This document shows, piece after piece, positions 9,218-17,460 of a stretch of DNA of 64,000 nt. Source of the stretch: Shewanella glacialimarina (GTDB taxonomy: Bacteria; Pseudomonadota; Gammaproteobacteria; Enterobacterales; Shewanellaceae); NCBI RefSeq assembly GCF_020511155.1, contig NZ_CP041216.1, forward strand, positions 1,798,001 to 1,862,000, given 5' to 3'. The notes under the pieces were generated by a model that was given only the letters and a program-made list of their open reading frames with translations, was not told where the DNA came from and ran no database searches. Every line of letters begins with the position of its first letter. Position 1 is the first letter of the stretch. The position numbers and the translations under genes are program-made.

Positions 9218-9490
9218 CTACACGTTTAGGTCTTCCATAAATGTAAAAATATCATCATTGTCATTAAGTTTTAAATACACATTTAATTCATTATCTTTCG
9301 CATACGATTGAACGCTTAGCAAAACAGAATTAAACTCATTTTCGTGTAATTTATTACTACAATTTACATTATTTTTCAGTGTGGCTGGTTGCAAGATTCT
9401 GTATATAAAGAATTTTGTATAAAAAGTGCTGTAAAGATAATGCTTTGATGTGCGCTTGGTGCTTTCCCCTGCGTTAGTTGATTGATGCAC
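9218..9490 (-). CDS. Doubtful 90-residue open frame
   Basis: I do not recognise this product. Its C-terminal half (QSYAKDNELNVYLKLNDNDDIFTFMEDLNV) has the composition of a real acidic protein end, but the start would be a GTG at 9490 inside a large hairpin, with no ribosome site. It is best read as a gene remnant or a chance frame. Confidence 0.2.
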   Translation of the reverse strand: MHQSTNAGESTKRTSKHYLYSTFYTKFFIYRILQPATLKNNVNCSNKLHENEFNSVLLSVQSYAKDNELNVYLKLNDNDDIFTFMEDLNV

Positions 9491-9501
9491 TAACGCTGGG
9501 G
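9466..9501. repeat. Large imperfect hairpin
   Basis: Two 13-base arms, CCCCTGCGTTAGT and ACTAACGCTGGGG, with one T-T mismatch around a 10-base loop. There is no T-tract on either strand, so it does not look like a terminator. A REP-type element or a mobile-element end is possible. Confidence 0.5.
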
Positions 9502-9528
9502 CTTCTGTAATGTATTAGTTAAGGGGGG

Positions 9529-10074
9529 TTAGTTAAGCTGCTTAGCTTCAATGATGGCGGTAAGCTCTGTGGGCCAGAGGGGGACTTGCTGAGCCAGTTG
9601 GTCTTTACCCGCTTGTGTTATTTGCTCTTGAGTCTGTTCAACTTTGGTGTTGACTGTGTCTTTCACCAGTTTCTCAGCAAAAATCTGCGGTGAACCGCCA
9701 GTGAGTAGCATCACCGCCATCTGGTTATTCTCAGCATTCCACACAAAGCCAGCTTTGTCGGCAATATCAGGAATTGGGCTGTGGTTAGAAATCACATAAT
9801 ACAAGGGGCCTTGTTGTTGGATTTCATCTGCCGTTGCCAGTATTTTCATGGCATTGCCATATTGTGGCCCTAAAATCGCCTGCATTCTGTCTTTGACCAT
9901 GGGCTGCTCAAACAGGCCGACATCGTTAGGGTCTAATCCAACTAAAGGCTTCATTAATGCCCACATCATTTGCCCTTGTGGTGACAACAGCAGCAGTGGC
10001 ATTGCACAGGCATTTAATAAAAAAACTAACCATATAAGGTGGAGCTTGTTGCGGATTAAGCGTGTGTTACCCAA
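9529..10074 (-). CDS. Putative lipoprotein of unknown function
   Basis: A 181-residue protein beginning MGNTRLIRNKLHLIWLVFLLNACAMP: a positively charged start, a hydrophobic stretch and a cysteine at about residue 23 that could be a lipobox (LNAC; Asn at -2 is unusual). The rest is soluble and not recognised; it contains DPNDVGLFEQP, YYVISNHSPIPDIADKAGFVWN and a Gln/Lys-rich C-terminus. It is the only solid gene between intact topB and the topB remnant, on the opposite strand to both, so it may be a passenger of the rearrangement there. Confidence 0.7.
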   Translation of the reverse strand: MGNTRLIRNKLHLIWLVFLLNACAMPLLLLSPQGQMMWALMKPLVGLDPNDVGLFEQPMVKDRMQAILGPQYGNAMKILATADEIQQQGPLYYVISNHSPIPDIADKAGFVWNAENNQMAVMLLTGGSPQIFAEKLVKDTVNTKVEQTQEQITQAGKDQLAQQVPLWPTELTAIIEAKQLN

Positions 10075-10214
10075 GATGGCAACTCCTAGTTATTACCCGC
10101 AAATTCGGGCAAAGGAGTGTAGTCATTTTTTGTACAAAAAACGAGTGCTTCATAGCAAAAATATCACTATTTTTAGTGTAATGGGGCATTTTACTCAATG
10201 AATAGGTAGTTTCG

Positions 10215-10224
10215 TTTCGCGGAC
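10215..10224 (-). repeat. Right member of the 10-bp inverted repeat
   Basis: TTTCGCGGAC, the reverse complement of 9070-9079. It ends 25 bases before the homology of the topB remnant begins. Confidence 0.35.
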
Positions 10225-10249
10225 CAAAATTTCTATTATTTGATACGAG

Positions 10250-10791
10250 GCGGTGCAGTCGTTGCCACTATTAGTAAAAGGTCAAATACAGCAATGTGAT
10301 CGCGGCGAGTTATTAGAAAAAATGACCCAGGCGCCAAAGAATTTTACTGATGCCACCTTATTATTGGTTGCTATGACAGGTATTAGTCACTATTTATTAA
10401 ACGGTGAAATTAACAAAATTCTTAAAGAAACTGATGGCCTTGGCACCGAAGCGACTCGAGCAGGGATTATTGAATTGTTGTTTAAGCGTGGTTATTTAGT
10501 TTGCCAGGGTAAATCGATATTGGCCACCCGAGTGGGAACTGGTTTAATCCGCAATTTGCCAGAATCAGCAACTACTTCTGATATGACCGCATTATGGGAA
10601 AACAGCTTGGATGCCATCAGTCAAAAACGGCTTAGGTATGATTCGTTTATGCAGCCATTATTGAGCCAATTAGATAACCTCAATAGCCAACATCTAGCCA
10701 GCTTCCATCAGTACTAAAAGGCTTAGCTAGCAGTGCACCGAAACGCAGCTTTAAAAAAACGTATAAAAAGAAAGCTAAAACGAAAGGCTAA
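10250..10791 (+). pseudogene. Remnant of the 3' third of topB
   Basis: From GCGGTGCAGTCGTTGCCA at 10250 the DNA closely follows topB from 8294 onward, including GLGTEATRAGIIELLFKRGYL and MTALWENSLDAISQKRL. There is no start or N-terminus. It carries an in-frame 3-base gain (LLLVAMTG for LLGAMTG) and a one-base loss near 10690 relative to CAAGCATCT of topB, which stops translation at 10717. Re-reading past the loss gives a basic tail ending at 10791 that differs from the intact gene's tail. The differences look like allelic divergence rather than a fresh tandem copy. Confidence 0.88.
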
Positions 10792-11317
10792 TAAGAAGGC
10801 GGCAAGCTGTGGCAGGGGAACTTTGGTCTGACGATAAGGTGCTGTTTACTGTCAGGCGTATGTACCCCCATTGCTTACTTGATAGTTATCAAGCTGTTCT
10901 GCTGTGTTGAATTGAACTTATGTCTCATGCTGTGGCTATTGAGACCATATTTGTAAAGCTATAGGTTGAATCTGTTCGTTTGGAAAATAATAATAGGTGT
11001 TGATAATTCAAAACGAAAGGGGTTATGTTGTTATTTCAAAAAAGGTGACGAGTTAATTTTGTCGCATGTTAATTTTTGGGAATTAAAAAATTTTTCTGAT
11101 CGCTTTAAATGTTAAAAGCCATTTGGTAAACACTTTATATAATCCTTGTCAGCTATTTTTGTACTTTCGTACTGGTAATTACCACTTCTCTACTATGCTA
11201 TACCTACAGGATAGGATTTCTATTCGATTTCATTATTTAAGTAAAAGATACTTTCTCTAAGTGCATCAAAATTTGTATTATTAATGTTGAAATGCTTCAA
11301 CATCAGGTGGTAGTTAG
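10792..11317. other. Intergenic region upstream of the nspS-like gene
   Basis: This 526-base AT-rich stretch has no credible gene. It contains a 16-base palindrome, CTTGATAGTTATCAAG, at 10878-10893, and an inverted repeat at 11284-11303 just before the ribosome site of the next gene. It must hold the promoter of the sensor operon. Confidence 0.5.
11284..11303. promoter_or_regulatory. Palindrome abutting the ribosome site of the nspS-like gene
   Basis: ATGTTGAA-ATGC-TTCAACAT, an 8-bp perfect inverted repeat with a 4-base loop. It is immediately followed by the ribosome site AGGTGG (11305-11310) and the ATG at 11318. It could be an operator, or an mRNA hairpin affecting translation of the operon. 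Confidence 0.4.
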
Positions 11318-12361
11318 ATGTCTAATACGTATAAAAAAATGGGTTGTTTTATTATATTTCTGGCATCTATTTGTTTTAGTCTTGCTGCCTATTCTCAGGA
11401 TACGTTAAGTGTATTGGCATGGCCTGGGTATGCAGATCCAGATTTAGTTAACATTTTTGAACAGCGTCATCAGGTTAAGGTCGATGTCACCTTGGTCGAA
11501 TCTGATGACATTATGTGGAAGCGGTTAAATGAAAGTAATGGGGATAAATTTGATGTGTTTGCTGTCAATACTGCCCAATTGCAACGCTATATTGATAAGG
11601 GCATTAGCATCCCCTTAACATTATCTAATATCCCAAATAGTCAAAAACAATTACCCCGTTTTAGTGATCTTTCTTCAATACCGGGTCTGATCCGAAACGG
11701 CAAAGTATACGCCATTCCCTACACTTATTCAGAAATGGGCCTTATTTATGATCTAAATGAGTTTAGCCAGCCTCCTGATTCTTTTTCGGTAATGTGGGAT
11801 AAGCGTTATCAAGGTCGAGTATTGATGTATGCGGGCAGTGAGCATAATTTTTCATTTGCCGCGTTATCGCTTGGTTTAAAAAATCCTTTTCAGATCCCCA
11901 ATTCAGAGTTTGGCTTAGTCACCAAACAAGTTATTGCTTTGCGTCGAAATATTTTGACTTATTATGAGAAGCCGGAAGACGCGACGCTGCTATTCAACGA
12001 AAATCATATTGCATTAATGTTCGCAAATTATGGTTCTCAACAAGTCAAAATGCTCAAAGAAACTCGAGCTAATATTGGCTATGTGATCCCCAAGGAAGGT
12101 GCTTTAGCCTGGTTGGATTGTTGGTCTGTTACTCGTGATGCCAAAAATAAAAAATTAGCGGAAGATTGGATTAATTTCCTATTGGAACAAAAGGTGAGTC
12201 ATGCTCTATCAGAAAGACAAGGCTTAGCAAATACGCTTGAAGAACCTGAAGGGTTAACAGGATCAGATAAACTCATCTGGTTGGAGCGGGTCGAAAATAT
12301 GGATAAACGTAAATTGCTATGGGATAGAATTATCTCTGGCGACGTGCAGGAAGAATTTTAA
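11318..12361 (+). CDS. Periplasmic polyamine-type binding protein (NspS-like)
   Basis: A 347-residue solute-binding protein of the PotD/PotF class with a Sec signal peptide (cleavage expected near AAYS-QD, residue 26). Aromatic and acidic residues used by PotD for polyamines seem kept: W35 and Y38 in AWPGYAD, and W265/D267 in LAWLDCW. No transporter genes accompany it. Instead its stop overlaps by one base the start of a membrane GGDEF-EAL protein. This is the layout of V. cholerae NspS-MbaA, where the binding protein reports norspermidine to the c-di-GMP enzyme. I infer a sensory rather than a transport role; the ligand is unproven. Confidence 0.8.
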   Translation: MSNTYKKMGCFIIFLASICFSLAAYSQDTLSVLAWPGYADPDLVNIFEQRHQVKVDVTLVESDDIMWKRLNESNGDKFDVFAVNTAQLQRYIDKGISIPLTLSNIPNSQKQLPRFSDLSSIPGLIRNGKVYAIPYTYSEMGLIYDLNEFSQPPDSFSVMWDKRYQGRVLMYAGSEHNFSFAALSLGLKNPFQIPNSEFGLVTKQVIALRRNILTYYEKPEDATLLFNENHIALMFANYGSQQVKMLKETRANIGYVIPKEGALAWLDCWSVTRDAKNKKLAEDWINFLLEQKVSHALSERQGLANTLEEPEGLTGSDKLIWLERVENMDKRKLLWDRIISGDVQEEF

Positions 12362-15300
12362 TGGCTGCGGTGTCATCAAATAATCAGCCTGTTAAGTTTG
12401 GTATTGCGATTAAACTTACCATCCTGCTGTCACTGTTTGGGATTTTAGCCAGTGCTTCTACAGGATATTTCACCTTTAATGCCACCCGCGACATCCTATC
12501 GGACAAAGCGACGCAAGGAATGATTGATGCCACAAAACTTCTTGGCCGACGTTTTTATTCGATGGCTAATGAGGCCGCTAACCAAACAAGAGTTCTGGCA
12601 AACACAAAGTTAGTAAACGACTCTTTTGGTCATGATAACGCCTCGGTGATAGCCCGAGAATCTTTGTCAGATAATTTCAAAAGTTTGTTGTCGGTTTACC
12701 CTGAATATTTTCAAGTTAGATTAATTGGCGCGCAAGAGTATGGACGCGAAATGGTTAGGGTTGATAGGGATGAAGGCCAACTAGTTGTGATCCCTCAAAC
12801 CCATCTACAAGAAAAACAACATTATCCTTATGTCTATAAAACCTTAAAACTGAATAAAAGCGAAGTTTTCTTTTCGAAAATATTCATTAACCATGAACAG
12901 GGCGCTCATGCTGGATTAGGCCAACCTACATTGCAGGTCGCATCGCCTGTTATTGATAACAAAGGTAAAGCCATGGGGGTGATTGTTATTAATGTCGACT
13001 TGAATTTGATGTTTAGTATATTGAAATCAGATATGTCTGAAGAGTATCAACTGTATTTGACTAATGAGACAGGCGATTTTCTTATTCATCCAAATAGACT
13101 AAAAACCTTTGGTTTTGATCGTGGACGACAATTTTTAGTGCAAGAGACCTTTGAGCCGGTTGATCAAATTATTAGTTCTGGCTCACAAGCCGTCACGGTT
13201 CGCCAAACGCTAGGTGTTGATAATATTGAAAGTATCGGTGGGTTCACCAGTATTCCTTTTGGTCAATATTCCGGTAATCGTTTCGTTATTATTGGTTTAA
13301 CTGTGCCGATTGATTTTGCTTTATCTGAAACGAACATTTTGACAGAAACGGTTCTGCGGGTTGTTCTAGGATTGAGTTTTCTTGGTATTCTTATTTCGCT
13401 TATAGTGGCGAGAATATTTGTGCGTCCCTTGAAGAATTTGGTGTCGGTTGTGCGTCGTTTTAGTCAGACAAATCAGGTGACTCGACTCACCAATTATAAG
13501 CAAGATGAACTAGGGCTGCTCGCAAATACTATCGTCAGTATGCAAGAAGGTATTTTAACCCATTTAAATAGTCTTAATGACCAAAATACGCAACTAAATC
13601 ATGAAATTCACGAGCGAGAAAAAATTGAAGCTTATGATAAATTCCATACACGTACATTAGAGTTATTGGCCCAGAATAAAAATTTAGATGATATTCTGGA
13701 ATCGATCGTATTAGGTTTCGAGGATCTAAAAGGAAAATTTATTTGCAGCATTCTGTTGATTGATAAAAACGGCAAAAAATTTGTTAGGGGGATTGCACCA
13801 AATTTGCCTGATTTTTATAACAAAGCGCTTGAAGGGCTTGAAATTGGCATAGGTGTTGGCTCTTGTGGTACAGCAGCGTTCACTAAAGAACGGGTTATTG
13901 TTGAAGACATTCAGACACACCCTTTTTGGAATGATTATAAAGTATTAGCAGCGCAGGCAAACTTAGCTTCATGCTGGTCTCAGCCTATCATCTCTTCAAC
14001 AGGCTTAATATTGGGTACTTTTGCAATGTATTGTCGTGAAGTGGCAACACCTTCTGCAGATGATATCGAACTCATTAAGAGAACGGCTCGATTAACCAGT
14101 GTGTCAATTGAACGAAAGTATGCAGAAGATGAAGTTCATAATCTTGCTTTTTTTGACTCATTGACCCTGCTTCCTAATCGGCGCTTATTACTCGACCGTT
14201 TAAATCAGGAACTCGTGGCAAGAGTCAATAGCAAAAAGCAAGCCGCTCTTTTATTTATTGATTTGGATAAATTCAAGGCGCTCAATGACTCATTAGGCCA
14301 TGATATGGGTGACCTATTATTACAACAGGTCGCGAGTCGAATCAAAGCTTGTGTAAGAGAGAGTGATACAGTGTCTCGTTTAGGTGGTGATGAGTTTGTT
14401 GTCATGCTTAAAGGGCTCAGCGAACAAGTGATAACCGCTGTCGCAGAAGCGGACCTTGTCGGCAAAAAAATTCTACATTCATTGTCTGAAACCTACCAAC
14501 TGGCTTCTCATCAATACCTTATAACCCCTAGTATTGGTGTTACATTATTGGGTGCAGACCATCAAAATGCTGATGAAGTATTTAAGCAAGCTGATATTGC
14601 TATGTATCAGTCTAAAAAAACAGGTGGCTGTGCGCTATTTTTCTATGACCCCGACATGCAAGCCCAGCTTATTTTGCGTATTCGTATTGAAACCGAATTA
14701 CGCGAAGCCATTAGCAAGGGAAAACAATTTGAACTTTATTATCAACCTCAGATTAACTCATTAGGTATTGTAACGGGAGCTGAAGCGCTAATTCGTTGGA
14801 ATACTGTGGACCGAGGTATTGTGTCACCTTTCGAGTTTATTGCTATTGCGGAAGAGTCAGGTTTGATTTTACCCTTGGGGAATTGGGTTTTAGAAACAGC
14901 CTGCCAGCAACTTGCAAGTTGGGCGTTAGAACCGAAATCAGCTCATTTGACCTTGGCTGTAAATATTAGTGCAAGACAAATGGGCGTTCCTGCATTTGTT
15001 GAGAATGTATTAACTATCGTGAGTCATGCGAATATTAACCCTGAGAAACTTAAGCTAGAGATTACAGAAAGCATCTTATTGGAAAATATGGAAGATACCA
15101 TTACAAAAATGACAGCCCTTAAGGCACGGGGTATCAAATTTTCTATCGACGATTTTGGTACCGGATATTCGTCTTTGCAATACTTAAAACGCTTACCTTT
15201 GGATCAGCTTAAGATTGACCAATCATTTATTCAAGATATTGAAAATGATCCCAATGATAGGGCAATTGTGCGGACGATTATAGCTATGGCAAATAGTCTA

Positions 15301-15444
15301 AATTTAGAGGTGATCGCTGAAGGCGTTGAAACAGAAAAACAGAAAGAACTACTGACTAATACGGGGTGCTTAAACTACCAAGGATATTTATTTAGTAAAC
15401 CTTTGCCTTTGAAAATGTTTAACCAGTATCTGACAAAGCATTAA
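12361..15444 (+). CDS. Membrane HAMP-GAF-GGDEF-EAL c-di-GMP protein (MbaA-like)
   Basis: A 1027-residue inner-membrane protein. It has TM1 at about 16-38, a large periplasmic sensor domain to about 330, TM2 at about 331-352, HAMP at 350-405, a GAF domain at about 428-580, GGDEF at about 590-755 and EAL at about 770-1020. The cyclase motif is intact (RLGGDEF), with an inhibitory I-site RESD five residues before it. The EAL side keeps EALIRW, ITESILLEN, DDFGTGYSS and EGVET, so both activities are possible. It is translationally coupled to the polyamine-type binding protein and probably receives its signal from it, as MbaA does from NspS. The GAF domain between HAMP and GGDEF is an addition to the MbaA plan as I recall it. 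Confidence 0.9.
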   Translation: MAAVSSNNQPVKFGIAIKLTILLSLFGILASASTGYFTFNATRDILSDKATQGMIDATKLLGRRFYSMANEAANQTRVLANTKLVNDSFGHDNASVIARESLSDNFKSLLSVYPEYFQVRLIGAQEYGREMVRVDRDEGQLVVIPQTHLQEKQHYPYVYKTLKLNKSEVFFSKIFINHEQGAHAGLGQPTLQVASPVIDNKGKAMGVIVINVDLNLMFSILKSDMSEEYQLYLTNETGDFLIHPNRLKTFGFDRGRQFLVQETFEPVDQIISSGSQAVTVRQTLGVDNIESIGGFTSIPFGQYSGNRFVIIGLTVPIDFALSETNILTETVLRVVLGLSFLGILISLIVARIFVRPLKNLVSVVRRFSQTNQVTRLTNYKQDELGLLANTIVSMQEGILTHLNSLNDQNTQLNHEIHEREKIEAYDKFHTRTLELLAQNKNLDDILESIVLGFEDLKGKFICSILLIDKNGKKFVRGIAPNLPDFYNKALEGLEIGIGVGSCGTAAFTKERVIVEDIQTHPFWNDYKVLAAQANLASCWSQPIISSTGLILGTFAMYCREVATPSADDIELIKRTARLTSVSIERKYAEDEVHNLAFFDSLTLLPNRRLLLDRLNQELVARVNSKKQAALLFIDLDKFKALNDSLGHDMGDLLLQQVASRIKACVRESDTVSRLGGDEFVVMLKGLSEQVITAVAEADLVGKKILHSLSETYQLASHQYLITPSIGVTLLGADHQNADEVFKQADIAMYQSKKTGGCALFFYDPDMQAQLILRIRIETELREAISKGKQFELYYQPQINSLGIVTGAEALIRWNTVDRGIVSPFEFIAIAEESGLILPLGNWVLETACQQLASWALEPKSAHLTLAVNISARQMGVPAFVENVLTIVSHANINPEKLKLEITESILLENMEDTITKMTALKARGIKFSIDDFGTGYSSLQYLKRLPLDQLKIDQSFIQDIENDPNDRAIVRTIIAMANSLNLEVIAEGVETEKQKELLTNTGCLNYQGYLFSKPLPLKMFNQYLTKH

Positions 15445-15595
15445 GTCTATTCTACAAACCCATGGGGCCAGAATCTTACAGCATGGCCTGCTACTGTTAT
15501 TTGCTTTATTGACATCACGTCGTTCCGCTTTACTTAAATAGCATTTTTCATAATGGTGATAGAGAGCAGTCATCGCTTCATTAGCCACATCATTG

Positions 15596-15727
15596 ACGAT
15601 CCTGTTAGCTTCTCTTTTTAAGAGTATCTCGTTAGACGCTCAGCCGGGTACTTTTGAATATGCGTTTGTGCATATTATTGATCACCATCTTGATTTTTCT
15701 GGCTTTGATGCAGGGTCTCAAAGGTGA
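15596..15727 (+). pseudogene. N-terminal remnant of an IS1182-type transposase
   Basis: One frame reads SISLDAQPGTFEYAFVHI then IDHHLDFSGFDAGSQR before a stop. It resembles the first 35 or so residues of transposases I know as PGTFEYALNHLIDHELDLSAFDAR (IS1182-like group). No start codon, downstream DDE domain or terminal repeat is visible. It marks an old insertion that has almost disappeared. Confidence 0.5.
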
Positions 15728-15755
15728 GGAATCTATAAATAAGTCAGTCGAAAAG

Positions 15756-15788
15756 TAAAAAAAAAGGTAAACCAATGGGGGTTTACCT
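15756..15788 (-). terminator. Terminator for the leftward peptidase gene
   Basis: AGGTAAACC (15765-15773) pairs with GGTTTACCT (15780-15788). On the minus strand the stem is followed by nine or so U residues. It would end transcripts from the peptidase gene whose stop is at 16008, about 220 bases upstream of it. Confidence 0.75.
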
Positions 15789-15891
15789 GTATACTGGAAG
15801 GGTTTAAAACTTAATATGATGGGTTAAATATCAATTATTAAACGGAATAAAAGTACAAAGAGTGTGTAGAACGAGGTCATCTTACCCATTG

Positions 15892-15920
15892 ATACTTAAC
15901 TCATACTTAACTCATACTTA
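15892..15920 (+). repeat. 11-bp tandem repeat, about 2.6 copies
   Basis: The unit ATACTTAACTC occurs twice and then as a partial third copy. It is a simple local duplication with no evident function. Confidence 0.7.
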
Positions 15921-16007
15921 ATTAGAAATGAAGTGCGTGTTAATCAGTATTTAATGGCTAATAGTATAATCACTCTTGTATTTATGACTATCAGTCGGGT
16001 AATGTTA

Positions 16008-17297
16008 TCAGCGTAAGCAATGGCCACGATTAAGGCTAATCAACTTATCTAAAATATGTTCACCATCAATACGAATACCGTTGTGCTCAAATTCAGACGT
16101 TAACCAATACTTTAAATTACCGACTTGTTTGGCTGTTTCTAAGCTGTATTGCATTTCTACATACATGTCTTCGCTATAAATAGCAGCAGCAATAGGAACC
16201 GAGTTATTTGCAAGTTGATGTAAATCATATAGCTTAGACCAATCATTTTTGCTGGCGATTATTTCTGCAGCAGCAGCTAGTGGCTTTAACGCATCAAATT
16301 GATTGAACATCCACGGGTAAATCATCTCGCCAGTAAACAGTAGTGGTTTATTCGGCTGATACTGGAACTCAGGATAATTATCACGCACCCTATGTGCTGC
16401 CCATTTTGATGCGGTTTGTTGGCAATAAATAGATTCATGCAATAGGGCAAATATCGGGTTGGTGTTGTAATCTAAAAACTGACTAAATTGATGTAAAAAG
16501 AGTGGATTAACATCAATGCCATGGCTGGTTTCAATTAAGGCTTGTTCTAGCAAATAATAAACCGCTTCAGGGCCTTGTTCCATGCCGAAATTAATCCCCA
16601 GTAGCTGGAACATTTCTACGGTGAGCTGCTCACCCGTTGCTAAGTAGACTTTATGCTCATACAAATATTGGGCGATATGGTCTACTAAGGTTCTAGCGTC
16701 AGTAAAACGGGTGAAGAAGTCAGCATTTTTAGCCAACACACGTTGATAAGTGGCTTGGTAAACTTCATCTGCACTGCGTGTTAGGGAGGGAATACCGCCT
16801 GTGATATAGGCTTCTTTAACGCCCTGTGGTGCTGCCGATAAGTAATGCAGCACGCAAAAACCGCCAAAGCTTTGGCCTAAAATGCTCCATGGCTGGTTTG
16901 CCGATAATTTAGTGCGGATAAACTCTGCGTCACGAATGATATTGTCGGCGCGAAAATGACTTAAATACTCTGCTAGTTGGTTAGCCGTTAAATGACTTAA
17001 CGATACGGCACTAACAGGTGTAGAAAGTCCAGTACCACGTTGATCGAGTAACAATACACGGTATTCTTGTAATGCGCGTTTTATCCAACCACTATTGGTG
17101 ACAGGCCGAGCGGCACCGAAACCTGGACCACCCTGAAAAAATACTAAATAAGGGAGCGCTTTATGTTGATTTGCGACACTGACGATTTCACGGGCAAAGA
17201 CTGAAATTTGCTGGCTTGAGCTGGACAGATAGTCCAAAGGCACTGAAAAGGTGTGTTTTTGAACAACAATGTCTTTTAAGGTTTGTGAAATAATCAT
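16008..17297 (-). CDS. Alpha/beta hydrolase, proline iminopeptidase family (S33)
   Basis: A 429-residue cytoplasmic protein of the larger prolyl aminopeptidase type (similar in size to the Aeromonas enzyme), which removes N-terminal proline from peptides. The oxyanion-region FFQGGPGFG, the LLLDQRGTGLS block and the nucleophile elbow GQSFGG are all visible. A C-terminal EFEHNGIRIDGE is a good candidate for the catalytic histidine region. No signal peptide is seen. It stands alone, divergent from the next gene, with its own terminator. Peptide specificity cannot be read from the sequence. Confidence 0.85.
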   Translation of the reverse strand: MIISQTLKDIVVQKHTFSVPLDYLSSSSQQISVFAREIVSVANQHKALPYLVFFQGGPGFGAARPVTNSGWIKRALQEYRVLLLDQRGTGLSTPVSAVSLSHLTANQLAEYLSHFRADNIIRDAEFIRTKLSANQPWSILGQSFGGFCVLHYLSAAPQGVKEAYITGGIPSLTRSADEVYQATYQRVLAKNADFFTRFTDARTLVDHIAQYLYEHKVYLATGEQLTVEMFQLLGINFGMEQGPEAVYYLLEQALIETSHGIDVNPLFLHQFSQFLDYNTNPIFALLHESIYCQQTASKWAAHRVRDNYPEFQYQPNKPLLFTGEMIYPWMFNQFDALKPLAAAAEIIASKNDWSKLYDLHQLANNSVPIAAAIYSEDMYVEMQYSLETAKQVGNLKYWLTSEFEHNGIRIDGEHILDKLISLNRGHCLR

Positions 17298-17460
17298 ATG
17301 AGCTTATCGTTATTAATTTGAGTGTGATTGTATGTGCCTGCTTGTTTTATCACAATCAATCCGACTAATTAAATTTAAGTAAATTGCTATCAAGATCAAG
17401 TTAGCAAAAGCAAAATTAAACAATAATGATACCTTAGAATAGGCATTTTGGAGAGTTTAG

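Larger units (their letters stand above)
8882..9528. other. Scar region between topB and the lipoprotein gene
   Basis: This 647-base stretch holds no convincing gene apart from a weak candidate at 9218-9490. Two structures stand out: GTCCGCGAAA at 9070-9079, whose inverted copy is at 10215-10224, and a strong hairpin at 9466-9501. With the topB remnant further on, it looks like DNA brought in or rearranged next to topB. Confidence 0.5.
15445..16007. other. Intergenic region with transposase remnant and repeats
   Basis: This 563-base gap between two genes that point toward each other contains a short transposase-like remnant, a leftward terminator and an 11-base tandem repeat, each listed separately. 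An open stretch on the minus strand near 15451-15606 (NEAMTALYHHYEKCYLSKAERRDV) looks protein-like, but I cannot assign it. Confidence 0.5.

Noticed and set aside
15388..15588. Minus-strand 66-residue frame near the transposase remnant
   Set aside because: Protein-like composition in part, but it overlaps the end of the GGDEF-EAL gene, has no start signal and no recognisable family.
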